NCBI GenBank assembly: GCA_029531795.1
Contig: JAPEIS010000012.1
Span: 806,001 to 870,000 of the forward strand
Direction of reading: 5' to 3'
DNA length: 64,000 nucleotides
DNA from: Sclerotinia nivalis
Taxonomy: Eukaryota > Ascomycota > Leotiomycetes > Helotiales > Sclerotiniaceae
This document shows, in pieces, positions 35,421 through 47,462 of this stretch. Under the pieces are notes generated by a model. The model had not been told where the DNA came from, did not search any database, and saw nothing but the letters and a program-made list of their open reading frames with translations. Every line of letters starts with the position of its first letter. Position 1 is the stretch's first letter. The translations under genes and the position numbers were made by a program.

Positions 35421-36187
35421 ATGTTTAAGAAAGAGTAAGATATAATGATTGCGTTTATACATTTTCAAGCATGTAAACATACTAATTGTATCTTTCGCGC
35501 AGTATTTCTCCCGGATCAAAAAGCAAGGTTAAGTCCTCTGTTCAACGCGCCATAAGAAACCAACTCGTCACTACATATCCGTTACTGGCTCCTCATATCG
35601 ATGAGATAATACCGAAGAAAGAGCAGCTGGATGCTATGAAAATGTGCGCTTTTACTCTTCTCGATCCTATATCCTCTCTGCCACATTCTTGGGGTTGCAG
35701 ATCAATTTCTAGAAATCCTCACTAACATTCGGAATATAGTCCAGATAGAGTAACCCTCTACCTAATTGGCAGCACACCCCTCTTCTTCCAACATATGACC
35801 GATGCTATCCTTCCCCATCTCAAACTCGTCCACCGATTCCCAACCTGCTTCCCAAGTATTCGTATCGATCGCGGCGCCATTCGATTTGTTCTCTCAGGAG
35901 CTACTCTCATGGCCCCAGGTATCACATCTACAGGCGGCAGATTACCCAATGGAAATACAGAAGAAGAGGGTGTATATGGGGAGACTGGAGAAGGAGAAGG
36001 ATGGTATGGAGGAAGAGAATTAGAAACTGGTGAACCGGTGGTTGTTTGTGCAGAAGGCAAGGAGGAAGCTTGTGCGGTTGGACTCTTGAGTATGGGTACG
36101 AAAGATGTTAAGGAGAAGGGGAAGGGCCCCGTGGTGGAGGATGCGCATTATTTGGGAGATGGATTATGGAGGTTGAGCACGGATTAG
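35421..36187 (+). CDS. tma20: Translation machinery-associated protein 20 (MCT-1 homologue, PUA domain)
   Basis: Tma20 pairs with Tma22/DENR to release deacylated tRNA and mRNA from the 40S subunit after termination, and promotes re-initiation. Exons are 35421-35434, 35503-35643 and 35740-36187 (200 aa). The first exon is only 14 nt (MFKK plus two bases). The second intron uses a GTGCGC donor and an AATATAG acceptor with an ACTAAC branch site; the join reads KIPDRVTLYLIGSTPLFFQH, as expected. The N-terminal domain includes KVKSSVQRAIRNQL and IIPKKEQL. The PUA domain follows: FPSIRIDRGAIRFVLSGATLMAPGITS, EPVVVCAEGKEEACAVGLLSMGT and HYLGDGLW. A Gly/Glu-rich loop (about 35,940-36,030) is longer than in yeast. 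Confidence 0.9.
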
Positions 36188-39149
36188 CAGAGTGGATTGA
36201 ACTGATTGGTGTATGAAACGACCTTCTAAATTTGATTCCGGATATACGAAATACCATGTGGAGGTTGGATTGGATGACAATTTGATAAATAGGAGCAGAA
36301 CCATACGTTTTTATATAGGATATCTTTTTATGTGGCTATCATCGACCTTGAAATTGATACTACAGCCAATACGCTCATAACAATAACGTTTATTTTGCCA
36401 TCCTTTCTCGCCTACTACTCCTCAATACTCCTTCTACCTGTAAATACCTTCTTTTCTTTCGTTGATGTTATACACTTGTGGTACCTACAATGCTTCACTT
36501 AAATTTCATATTTTCATATAATATCATCGTTTTTTTTATGCCGAATATCATACTAGTTCATAACGAATACTGCAGCTAATGAATTGCTCAAGTACAATCG
36601 AGAGACTTCTCAAGTGAGGATCTCTAGAAAAATATTCAGGCTCACCCAAATAGACATGTACTTTTTCTCCACAGCCAGTTTTACGGACCGTTGTTGAATT
36701 CAAGGGGGGTTAAAATACAATTCTCGACACGCGTTTCTTGTTTGTAGGGAGGTGGTGTTCTCATATTTCTAGTGTCTGGTACTGCTGTTCACCAGGTGAA
36801 CTCGCACTTTTTGTGGCAATAACAATTGGGATAATCATTACTCATGATTCAGTTTTATTATTGTTGTTATTTAATATTTATCTGTTTCGATAATTTTCTG
36901 ATGTATTCTTTCATCTGTTCTACGTTTCCGTCAATTCATGAGTATGAAAATCGGATACTTATATCACGGCATACAGGGTGCTGTCCAGAAGATGAGTGTC
37001 CAGATATGCTTCTTAGTGTTTTTTGAGAATAAATTCAACGTGGCAAGTGGGTGTTTTTGTAGAATGGCAGAAAGAAAAGGTATGAATATATTGTGAAAGA
37101 GGTAGGTCGAGATACGTGCGTCCCGATAGTACGCTGCGAGGGGGAATAGGATACGAACTAATTAGATTATATTGTATAAACTTCGAATAGTAGAATTAAT
37201 ATGAATAATAATGGATTGAGATTGTATATAATGGGTATGTAAAAAGATTAGTGAAAACGATTGATTATTCTTGAAGCCTTTTCCTTATATTTAATTACGA
37301 AGGATTATGTGACCTAATGCTTATGAACTAGTTACGTATATGGCCCTAGCAATCCAACTTTCTCACAATATTAGCAAGCGCAATATTACTAACCCACATA
37401 AAACAAAGGGGAAAAACAAATACAGATAACGGTACATAATTAGCACGCCAGTACGAGGGTGAATAAGTTGAGATTGATTGTGGTTGGATATATAAATCGT
37501 ATCAATTTTCCGTGTGCATAAGTGGAAACATAGTTAATTATGTTATACAGAGGTAAGTTCTATGTGGTCATTGACTAGATGATTAATGAGAATTGTTTGT
37601 ACAAGGGGAAATTTATGGAAGAGCAAAGCTAGCACGCGAGGAGTTTGATTTACATCCAGTATACTGTCGGGAAGCTTTTATTGTTGTGGTTTATGACTTT
37701 TGCTGTTGTATGTATTTAATATAATATCGTCATATTTCTCGGACCGCCTGCCCTGATTTGATGTTCTGTGCTCCTTTTTTGTTGCGAAGATTGGTTTCTT
37801 CCTAGTTGGAGGACATTTATCAGATGATAGGTGCCATATCAAACGATGATGGTGATTCTTTCTGTCAACGCTTTTGCTTTCGTTGCCAGCCACCGATAGG
37901 GTTTATCTGAGCCATCTCATATTAACACATTCAAAGCTCAGTAAGCTCTTCTCCCGCAGCACTTTTGCATACAGAAGTATCTTCGAGCCTCTCACTCTTT
38001 TACCGCGCGATTCCCATCTTTTACTAGCGACTAGTTAATAAATTGTTCGAACTATGATTATTCAAAGCCTTTGAGGGCAGGAATCTTTCTTTGCGTACTA
38101 TTTAAAATACGTCTTTACAACTTTTAGCTGGAGAGTTTTAGTGAATGTGGTGTTGCGGTGATTATTACAATCACAGACCCTGAGAGCTTGTCAAGACTTG
38201 TAGAATTTGTGTAGAATTGTATATACATTTCCTGAATATGAAATCCGCCATAGCCAGTTTCCAAGGGTGAGAGATTGAGTGAATACCCTCCAGCCATAGA
38301 ATCCTATGGGTGGCTCACCATCTACTTTCTTTTTTCTCTTTTCTCGGTGAGTATATAAACAACTGAGGATCCGGTAAAGAATCTGTAGATTGTTGATAGA
38401 TCTGTGATAAAACATATCTAAGATTGTGCGCTGTGTTGTCTGTGAGGTTGTTGGTTGGAAGTGCTGAGATTACAATTACAATGTACGTGCCCAAAATCAT
38501 GGGTCGTCACAGAAGAGAATTCGGCAACTGATTAAGGTTATTTGTTCTTGTGGATTTGTTGTTGCTTTTGGGATGTTTATAATGGTCTTTTGGGGGTGTG
38601 GTTGTGTAGTTCTCGTTTACCTGCTATTGCTTTTGATAATGACTATCACATTTACTTTGTCTTGAAACTGCAGTTCATATTGTTTTTGACCTGAGGGTAT
38701 GGGGCTTGTGTGTCTAAAGCTAGATATGGGTGTTTTTCGAAGTACGCATTACATATGAAATTTTGCCTTGTGTTCTTGAAGGGGTGAGTAGTATCAGTAG
38801 AGTTGTGGAAAAGTATCTTGAGATTGATAGTGCTCTCTTATGAGAAGCCAGTTTTTGAATCGCTGAGGTCTCCACTTGCGAGTTCCAAGGTCCATTTAAA
38901 GTACCACGGGTGGTACTACTTTGAGTGACCAAACCCTAAGCTGCACGTAAAAGGATCCAACAGTTTTGCTTCACGATTACCAACCTCTCGTTATATACGA
39001 AACCTTGTCATTTCTTCCATCAAAATAACCATAAATCAAGATGGCTGCACTAGAATGAAACATGTCCAAGAGTGAATGCAGATCATTTCTTCTTCATCCT
39101 CTTGATAACTAATTCAGATACCACAAACCTTCAAATAACTGAGGCTATA
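36188..39149. other. Long AT-rich intergenic region
   Basis: About 3 kb without a recognisable gene, repeat or RNA. The only open frames are 60 to 75 codons and unremarkable. Confidence 0.45.
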
Positions 39150-40417
39150 GTGACGCCAAAGCTCCCAACAATTGGCGGCCCTGGATCTATCCATGCAAAC
39201 TGCGCTTCACGAAGGTGTCGGATGTTCTATCCCAAATCACTACAAACGTGATACCCCTCAGCAAACTTCTCTCTTGGTGGTCAATGGTTTCCAGGTACGA
39301 TGCACTTCAATTACGTCCATAGGTGCAAACTTATCGTCACCAAATGAAGGCATTCCAGCTTCAAATGATGCCAGTAATATCGCGGATCTATCCTCACCCG
39401 CACTTGTACCCGAGGCGATGCCCGAACTCCACAGCAGGTTATTACCGCAATATCCAACTCCGGAGATATCAATTCCAACGCAGCTCCTTTGAACCACCGC
39501 ATTCAAGATCCAGAAATCTCCCCTTCGCTTTTTTAGATTTTGACAAATCGCAAGTTTCATTAGTTCTGTTGCGGAAACCGCAGAAAATTCTACACGTCAT
39601 GAGGAATCATGGAAGTTCGATGTTACGAGACCTTCTGAAATCGGTTGTTCGGATTTATTTGCCAAATTTGAATGCTAAACCGTGGTAGGGGAGAAGTAAA
39701 AGCTTCTTTTGTCGGTGTTGTGAGATTCAAGCCGGGTGAACACAGGCTTACCGGCGAGGAGAAGAGGGGGGGGAAACTGGGGAATGATTCGATATACAAG
39801 ACGGTATGGGAAAGTTACGCATCACCGTTGGATATCTTGAAAATTGTGCGGTTAATTAGCGTTAAAGGACGCCCTCGAGGATTCCGGAATAAAGGTATTG
39901 GAAGATACGCCTCCAGATTTATGTCTCGAAGGAGGACAAGAAAATATTACTGAAGCGGATGATTGGTGGATATAAGGTCTTTTCCTCCATCAGATGTTAG
40001 TGTGAGCCCATCCTTTTTCATCCCCATCTTCAGAAAAGAATACCCCGGGCATTGAAAATCGTCCTTCGAAAAAATCAGGAGCTTCACTTCCCATCACCAG
40101 ATATTATCTCCATCTCTTCAGAAGCTGCAGATCTCACAATCTCACTCCTTCATCGTGATCCTTCTCATAGGATTGGAATCGAAGACATAAAATCATATCC
40201 CTTCTTCAAAAGTATTGATTGGCAAAAGATGGCTCAACGCGGATACAATCCGGGGTTCACACTAGATCCAGCGAGTGTGCCGGGGATTTCTTTGGAGCAT
40301 CAATAGGACTGAAATAAACCTTTGGAGCCGGAGCCGCTGCAGTGCTCGTTTGGGGAATCCGGATTCTATTATCGGCCGATATTAGGTCGTGGTATTACGA
40401 GTGTACCTGAGAAGTAG
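39150..40417 (+). pseudogene. Degraded YPK-type (YpkA/Ypk1) AGC kinase
   Basis: Fragments in several frames line up in order with fungal YPK kinases. VTPKLPTI then LHEGVGCSIPNHY match the start of the N-terminal region; AFLDFDKSQVSL, EESWKFDVTRPSEI and VRIYLPNLNAKP match its middle; EVKASFVGVVRFKPG matches its end. Near 39,900-39,990 comes TPPDLCLEG...EADDWWI*GLFLHQM (subdomains VIII-IX, with a TAA inside). Bases 40,052-40,306 give LHFPSPDIISISSEAADL, RDPSHRIG and SYPFFKSIDWQKM. FGESGFYYRP near 40,370 is the hydrophobic-motif region. The N-lobe and catalytic loop (P-loop, HRD, most of the activation segment) are missing: too little sequence lies between the two halves. Frameshifts, stops and this deletion make it a dead paralogue. 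Confidence 0.8.
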
Positions 40418-40552
40418 CCGCTTTTTAATGCTGGCTGTGTGAGTATAACGCAAATAGAATGCTAGAGCTGTTACTTGATAAAGAACTAGTTAAGTACTTC
40501 TAGGGTTTGAGAGCTTTTACTTATGGAGAGGTTTCAGTCATTGATTTCACAG

Positions 40553-41440
40553 TCATTCTAGAGATGGATTGTGTGATTTTAATGAGGATTGCTTGACAAG
40601 AATATCAGAATCGAAGTCGGGAATTGGATTATCGCCCTCATCTGGAAGACAGGCCTTGTCCATTTCTGTCATACACTGTTTGCGAACTGTGTCATCACGT
40701 AGCATGACCATTAGGTTATCATTTGCTCTGCGAAAGAAGATAATGACAAAAGCAAACTAATAGATGGAGTCGGAAGTGAATCTCACGCCCAAATGACCCC
40801 AAGATCTGCCCCAGACCTAGAAGCCTCACTAAATTTGTCGTACACGTTGTTTCTCAGTCTCATGATTTTTAATCCCCATATTTCATCCCACAACGCTTCA
40901 TCTGGAACTTCCCGACCTTGTCATTTATGGACTGCAGTGGTTCTCCACCTCGTGATAGCATCACGGCACGTTTTACGTGCCTTTGCAGCCCTTGGTCGTA
41001 ACCAACTAGGGAATCCCATATAAAAGAAGTGAATGTTTGCATCGAACTCCCAAATTGCGTCAGATAACTCTGGGCTTTGCTTCAAAAAATCTTTCCCGCA
41101 TAGGGTGTTCGCCGAAGCTTTAAGAGCCAGGTCGCGCAAGAAAATGACAAATCTGATACGTCTGACCATTTGTCACCAATTTTCGAGTTCTCGACGCACT
41201 TCTCGTAGCAGATCATGTACCTTGGCATAAAGCCTCGAACTCCAATGTGGGAAATGAAGTTAAAAGTGCTTTCCTGCCGCATTCTAAGGATGCGCCTGTG
41301 ACCCTGAACATTGCTCCCAGGCCGTGGCTCGGGCTGGCGATCCGGAAGTATCTGCTTCTGTGAGAGCAATGGCTTTTGGATGTAGGCCGAGAGCATGTTT
41401 GATGAATCTGGCTCGAACCCGATGTGTGGTGATGTGATGC
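40553..41440 (-). pseudogene. Cytochrome P450 fragment without haem-binding domain
   Basis: The minus strand reads IGFEPDSSNMLSAYIQKP, then HIGVRGFMPRYM, then WSDVSDLSF. After a frameshift near 41,130 it continues FLRDLALKASANTLCG, DANIHFFYMGFPSWLRPRA and TRWRTTAVHK, a TGA, then EVPDEALWDEIW and DLGVIWA. A 59-nt intron (40786 down to 40728, GTGAGA...TCGCAG) keeps the frame into RQCMTEMDKACLP and DILVKQ. These segments resemble the CYP7/CYP8-like fungal P450 group. The protein stops at 40553, well before the ExxR and Cys-ligand motifs, so it cannot be an active P450. The frameshift, TGA and truncation are three independent lesions. Confidence 0.72.
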
Positions 41441-41921
41441 TTATCGTTTAGAGTCTGGCGCACGTTCTCTGAGCCAGTGGCTAAGACAATTTGTGTACCG
41501 ATTAAATTGAGAGAACTGGAACATTGGCTCCACAGTTCAGGCTAACAGAATTGCAGCGTTAAATAAGACGGCAAGGTTGACTAACGGGCCGTGCCGCAAA
41601 TCACGATTGATATCTTCCAAATGTACCATCTTTACAAACTAGGTATCGACCACTCGTATCACTCATATCACTCTTAAAGCCAGCATAGTTTCCAGCTGCC
41701 GCATACCTGCACAACTACCTACCTTGTTAGCTCTTATCTGACTTTTAGAACAATTCCCGCCGTACTATTTGCATCATATACAGACCAATGAAATACGAAA
41801 TCTAAACAAAATTTCTGTTCTTGCATATTGGATTGCGGCACAGCCGAATAAGTGCATGTATACTTAGGGAACAATATATGATTTGGTATATCTTGCGGCG
41901 CAGTGTGGCGCAGTTAGCATT
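41441..41921. other. Spacer between P450 relic and inverted-repeat element
   Basis: No gene recognised. It may include eroded N-terminal P450 sequence. Confidence 0.35.
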
Positions 41922-42447
41922 GTAAGAGTTCTGGAATCTACTTACCGCACACCATTCGAATTCGTGACAAAATCCCTGCAAAAACCTTATTTTCTCATAT
42001 AAAATTAAATATCAAATAACTTTTTCAATATCGAATAGAATCAATTGAAATTTTGGAATATAATAATTAACTATCAAAACATTTAAGAAAATTATACATT
42101 TTATTTTTAATAATTTTTGATTGGAAATTACAAGTATTTAAAGTTGGGAATTTTCAAAATTTTCATTGTGTAACGTTTTTTTTCATATTTTCCCCATATA
42201 AAATAAGCGATTTTTTTGAACTTTTTCATTTCTTTAACTTCGAATATATATAACTTCAAAACAAAAATAAATAAAAATATTTTGTACAATTTTTAATAAA
42301 TCTTGATTAATTATCTTTTTATAAATACAAAATTTAATGAATTATCTTAATATTTCATATATATAATAAAGATTTAAAAAAGTGAAAAATCGTCATTTTT
42401 GGTGTGATTTCGCTGAGTGTGCGGTGAGTCCGGTCCAGAACTCTTAC
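41922..42447. mobile_element. 526-bp AT-rich terminal-inverted-repeat element (MITE-like)
   Basis: The left end GTAAGAGTTCTGGA...ACCGCACAC and the reverse complement of the right end match over about 50 bases. The first 14 are exact, as is an internal ACCGCACAC block; many of the differences are C/T. The interior is extremely AT-rich with no open frame. No transposase is present, so it would be non-autonomous. I could not define a target duplication. Confidence 0.65.
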
Positions 42448-42910
42448 TACCTTCGTTATCAACGAGTCTTGCTTTTGACCATTCAATGAACAGTCGTCTG
42501 CAATATAGCCCGCATTTTGGCCACCAGCCTGATCAATATGTCAATTAAAAAACCCCAAACAATTGTGTTGTAGCCGGCGTTCGATCTTACTATCAGTATG
42601 GGTTGGTTTGCAGTAATTGTATGAGAAAGGTCTCAACAGAAATATGATTTCACGTCGGCTGAACTGCTATTGGTGATTTTATATTTTTATATTTTTGTGC
42701 AATAGGTCGAATGAACACACCTAACGGCTCAATGTGACAAGTATAAATTGTTATTTTGTTGCTGAAACACAGTCTGTCTAACCCGTGAGGTTTCGAGACA
42801 AACTATACGCTGCACGAAATGGTTTATGGACAGTAATAAGCAAATATCTGACCAGTATTGTGTTCAATCATGCAGGCCGACACTGCAGTGTCTGCCCCAA
42901 AAACATTCCA
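42448..42910. other. Spacer downstream of the ERG26-like pseudogene
   Basis: No gene recognised; moderate AT content in contrast to the adjoining element. Confidence 0.35.
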
Positions 42911-44017
42911 TTAAACCCTTTTCTTCTCCTCCGGATGACGTGCAACATAGAAGTCCACAGCTCTTTGAATTCCTTCTTGCATAGAGACCAGAGGTCTGTA
43001 TCCCAGTCTCTGTTTGGCTTTGGAGACATCAAAGGTCCGAGTCAATGTAAGATACTTCACCATGCGCCGATTGATCATTGGCTCCTTGCGACCAAAACTG
43101 AACAACCAAACTGCCCATTCTGCAATAACCGCACATACATAGTAGACAGATGCTGGAACAATCCATATGTTTTCTTTCTTGACTGGGTGACCCGCTGCAG
43201 CGCCAATAGCTCTTGTAAATTCCCAAAATGGCCATGGGTCGTCGTTCGTAATGATAAAAGCTTCGCCATTGACCTTCCTATCATCTGTCACAGGCTCAGT
43301 AGTGTTAAATTCTCGAAGAAGTGCCTTTGCTGCTAGTAAATGCGCATAAGCTGTATTTCCGATGTATGTAAAATCATAAAGATTGGTGCCGTCTCCGACC
43401 TGAAATTTTCCACGTCCAGCTCGAGCATTTTCGACCATATTAGGTGTGGATGTTGCATCACCCTCGCCAAAGAGTAAAGCAGCGCGAATGATTGCCGTAA
43501 AGAGCTCGCCTTTCTTGTTCGCGCCGACAATGAGTTGCTCGGCTACAGCTTTGGTGTGCGTGTAATACTCAGTTTGCTCGGGCTCAAAGCATAAAGGATG
43601 ATCTTCTGTGGCTCTAACCAGGTTGGTCATGTTGTTGTGAATTACGGAGGAACTGGATGTGTAGACGAGAGCGGCGGTGACTCCGACTTCTTTGATACAC
43701 GAGAGAAGTATGGAAGCACCGTTGATGTTGACGTCGGTGTAAAGCTGGCGGGTGTTGGCTTGAATCATCAACTTTAGTGAGGCTGTGTGAATGATAACGC
43801 GAGGTTTGGTTTCTTAGATTGCTTGTAGAACATGTTCGCGGGATGTGAGGCTACCCTCGATGTACTTGACACCATCCACTCGATTGCTTTGAGTGTTGAT
43901 ATCAAAGACTGCAATATCAGAAAACTCGGGATCTTCGAGCAACTGTTTGACGATGTGATGACCAAGACAACCACATCCGCCAATCACAAGCACGGAGTTG
44001 TGATGAGGTGAAGACAT
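42911..44017 (-). pseudogene. ERG26-like sterol C4-carboxylate 3-dehydrogenase, one nonsense codon
   Basis: The family (3-beta-HSD/isomerase type short-chain dehydrogenases) performs NAD-dependent oxidative decarboxylation at sterol C-4. From ATG 44017 the single exon shows VLVIGGCGCLGHHIVKQL (NAD-binding, with Cys where most have Phe), then VIIHTAS, VYTSSSSV, the catalytic YYTHTKA (Tyr-x-x-x-Lys), RAALLFGEGD, GKFQVGDGTN and a membrane-associated region near WAVWLFSFG. It ends with RLGYRPLVSMQEGI. An in-frame TAA at 43814-43816 follows EHVLQAI; relatives I recall have Gln at this place, so a CAA-to-TAA change would explain it. Upstream and downstream share one frame and no intron can remove the stop. 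The ASPxP loop is also altered (ASLKLM). Probably a recently disabled paralogue; the true ERG26 should lie elsewhere. Confidence 0.82.
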
Positions 44018-45369
44018 GATGATTGAAGATGTCGGAAGCTGTTGGGAGATAACTGCTAAAGTATCAAAGTAGTGCAAAGTGTGTTGAGTTTTGATGCTGA
44101 ATAAAAAGGAGATCAAGAAAGTTTGATGTGCATGTAGGTAAGTTACTAGGAGGAGCGGTTGTCTGTTTGCTGGGATTTGTGGTGTTTATCAGGTGGTGCG
44201 ACCTCAGTTTACCAACGTACAGATTCACCAAATGTTTGTTACGCCATCCACGAGTGAATAATATATCAATAAAATAATATATATAATAAACCGTACTAAA
44301 AGTGATTCAAATATATCTATAAAGAGGTAATCACTAGCAATATAGTGGAAAGTGAATAACAGATAGAGGCACGGTTGGAGTATACTGCAGTATGTGTCTT
44401 ATGTTTCACGACTACTGATTGGTATGAGTTGTTTTAACCACTGGAATATTGTATATCAAACTTTCATCAGGATTGGAAGACCAGTCTTCCAATCATTTGT
44501 CGCAAAAGAACTTTAGGACAAGCCTCATACAGGTTTGATTTGCTTTACATGATTAGGCCTGAAAATTATAAGGAAAAAGAGGGGTATGTGTAAATCGCAA
44601 GATTAGCTTGGGCCGCATCTCGTCTAGCTGTATACACTCATCTATCAAAATAATCTCTATTTTTAAATATTAAAGTAGTAGAGATTTAAATAATCAATCA
44701 GATCAATTAGATTTTTTGGGATGAGGTGATTTATATATTAAACGAAATAATTCGTCGATTTAATGTAATTTAACAAAATATTAATTGTTTATTGAATAGA
44801 TTTTAATTCTAAAAACTAGATATTAAACTAGAATTAGAGTCGTATCAGACATAGAGTAGTCTACTCTATTAAAGTATGTCTTTTAAGACCTCTAGAGTTT
44901 AATCTCATTACCGTCACTTATATAGATATAGATAGAGACACTTATCAATCATCTCTTCAAAAGACTGAAGCCCTTCAAAGCATCGATATGATGAACCATT
45001 CGCCGCTCTCATGTCTACCACCATACGGCAGCGGATCATGATCCTCCGATTTCGATTCACGCGTAATGTGATGAAGGAATTGGCAGGAAATAAAACTTGT
45101 ATTGCTCTTATTCGAAATCTAGGATTGGGATAGATAATACCCGGAATTTCACAAAGGGCGGCATTTTAAAGAGACAGTGGGAGATAGTGTTCATGAACCC
45201 CATGCTTTAATTGGTATCTCGTAACTATATATTCTAGAGAATTTTGTACTGATCTAGAACTGAAAAAGAACTGATGTACAGTAAACAGATAAAGTAACCA
45301 AAATATCAAAAGCTGCCAAACTTCATATATCTTTCAAATCTAAATCGCTTCTTCGATTCTTCGTCTGTC
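44018..45369. other. AT-rich intergenic region
   Basis: About 1.35 kb. Bases 44,640-44,940 are particularly AT-rich. No gene or clear element ends. Confidence 0.4.
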
Positions 45370-46850
45370 TCATCTTATGGGAAACGAGATTTGACTCTCT
45401 TCATGCTGGTGAACGAACCACAGCTGCCTTTTGGAAAGTTGGCAAACGGTGTAGCTCAGCCTGTGAGGCCACATCATCCAATTGGTAATTCTCATACGCA
45501 TGGCTTTCTGGAGCAGTCCACTCCACTGGCTGGGCTTCAAGGCTGCTGATATCCTTGCTACTGTCGCTACCTTTCGTCGGTTGTAGCCTCTGCTGCCACC
45601 TCTCGAAATCATGTACTGGTAAGTCGCACTGAGCTTCGACTTCCTCTTACTAATAACTGCTGGGAAGAAAACCATGCAGCTGCAAATTCTGGCGAGGTTC
45701 ATTTCTACCGTACTGCGGTTTTGGAACAGTTGGTGCCTATGTTTCTTTGTGTTGTCAGGAGTCTGCAAACATATATTGTGATACTACAGCTCCATTCGAA
45801 AAGCTGTCAGAACTGCCAAATTTCTGTCCAGCAACAATGAGGCGCACAATGCTCATGATGCATGCTCTGAATAGCAACTGTTAGTTTTACTACTGCATGA
45901 GAGAAATGGAGGTACCTACGGGAGACCCGCCAGAAAAAAAACCATAAACGAAATCTTCTTCTTTTTGTCTATTTGTAGTTTTCGGATCATAGCTACTGGA
46001 ATGGCAAGGATGTAGAAATCGGTTGACAGTGTTCGAAATTCCAAAAACAATCTGTGTTGTGCTGACATTTTTCGATCCGCACATAGCGCGAGTAATCGCT
46101 TTCAGAGAAGCACAATTGACCGAAAGGTTGACTGAAATACTGAAGTAAGGCATGGTGATAAGTGTTATTGCACCAAATCCGAAATAAATGAATTGGCGAC
46201 ATTTGCTGCTAACGTTGAAAAATCGCCAAAACAAGAAGAGAAGGGGGATTTTGACTAGATAAATAGATATAACATATACAGTATCGAGAATTGTTATCGA
46301 CTATTTTGGCATCAGGTATACTGTCGAGTGAAGTATGCACAATAAGTACTTACAAGCAGATTGCCAGGAGCAAGAAGGGTCAAGCCTCATAAATGGCGTC
46401 CATAACCGATATTTACGACTACAAGCATTCCATTAATGTTGACACCAATGCAACACATAACCTGACGAACTTGCCAGCTTACCTCTTATTATCAAAGCAG
46501 CATGTGCTACGGAACCAATCTAGAATTGTATAAGTTATCCATGCCTTTAATCTAGAATACTCGACATACCGCTGCAAACATACAGGTAACTATAGTAACA
46601 TGAGTGAGTGATCTTGCAGAAGTATAACCATTCGGATTGAGTACTTACCATCGTTCCATGCGTTGCCGGGAGACCAGGCATCTTGAGATTAGTCGGATGA
46701 TAACAAAAAAGACCATGAGCCCGACGAAAATACCATTGAAAACTTTTAGAGAGTTCGAGTGGTTTACAGGGCTATCGAAGTTTGACTTGACGCCTGGAGG
46801 TGGAGTCCCAGCAGGATAATTTTCAAGGAGTGTATCCGTCGTAAATGACT
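45370..46850 (-). pseudogene. Rhodopsin-domain (PTH11-related) membrane protein relic
   Basis: Minus-strand pieces follow the order of fungal rhodopsin-domain proteins. PAGTPPPGVKSNF and KVFNGIFVGLMVFFVIIRLISR give helix 1. NIGYGRHL*GLTLLAPGNLL has a TGA at 46387-46389 where relatives have Trp. PLLFLFWRFFNVSSKCRQFIYFGFG and TTQIVFGI follow; then, after a frame change, DFYILAIPVAMIRKLQIDKK and KISFMVFFLAGL; then SIVRLIVAGQKFG and finally VEMNLARICSCMVFFPAVI. Some joints could be introns (GTAAGT at the end of helix 1 and again near 46,350), but the stop and the frame change near 46,020 do not fit any intron I can draw. Unlike the intact copy at 19.4 kb, this gene looks inactive. Confidence 0.68.
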
Positions 46851-47462
46851 TGTAGCACTACTGGTTTGCTTTGGACCTCGTAGAAGACTGATTCTTTGAT
46901 GTCTAGAATGGAATTCGATAGTAATTGACAATCACTTAGGAACAACAATTACTATGTAAACCGGTGAGATCTGTAAAGATTTATCTTTAACAGAGTAGGC
47001 ATATTTCGCGGGCTTAAAATAACAATACCTATCTTGGTCTATTTTTGGCTTATGCAACATCTTGCAGCATTGCATGGGAGGTTGTCGAATTATTCTTGCT
47101 TTACAAAATGTCTCTCCTATGCGCCAACTCGCCAACGTGTAGTAGAGCCGCAAAGCTTTGAAGCTGACTAGTACCAGGGGTAATAATTGCTGAAAATTGT
47201 ATTTGGAGGAAGTGCACGCTATCAGTTTCAACATGTAAATGCATATGCAAATCTCGGTGTCTCGCATTTGTGATGGCGAGGCTTTCATCGCGGCTATTGG
47301 CTACCCCAATATCTGTCGAACCCTTGTCAACTCAGAGGAGCGCAGTATCAAAACATTTCCGGTCATATTGATAATCCTTGTGTTTGGTGCTTCTTGAATT
47401 ATTTCACACCCTCTCATATCCTTTCTCCCCCTCTGCATTGTCTTCATCCGTAAACACCGAGT
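46851..47462. other. Spacer between divergent pseudogenes
   Basis: About 610 bases with no recognisable coding sequence; it may hold the lost N-terminus of the FAD oxidase. Confidence 0.35.
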
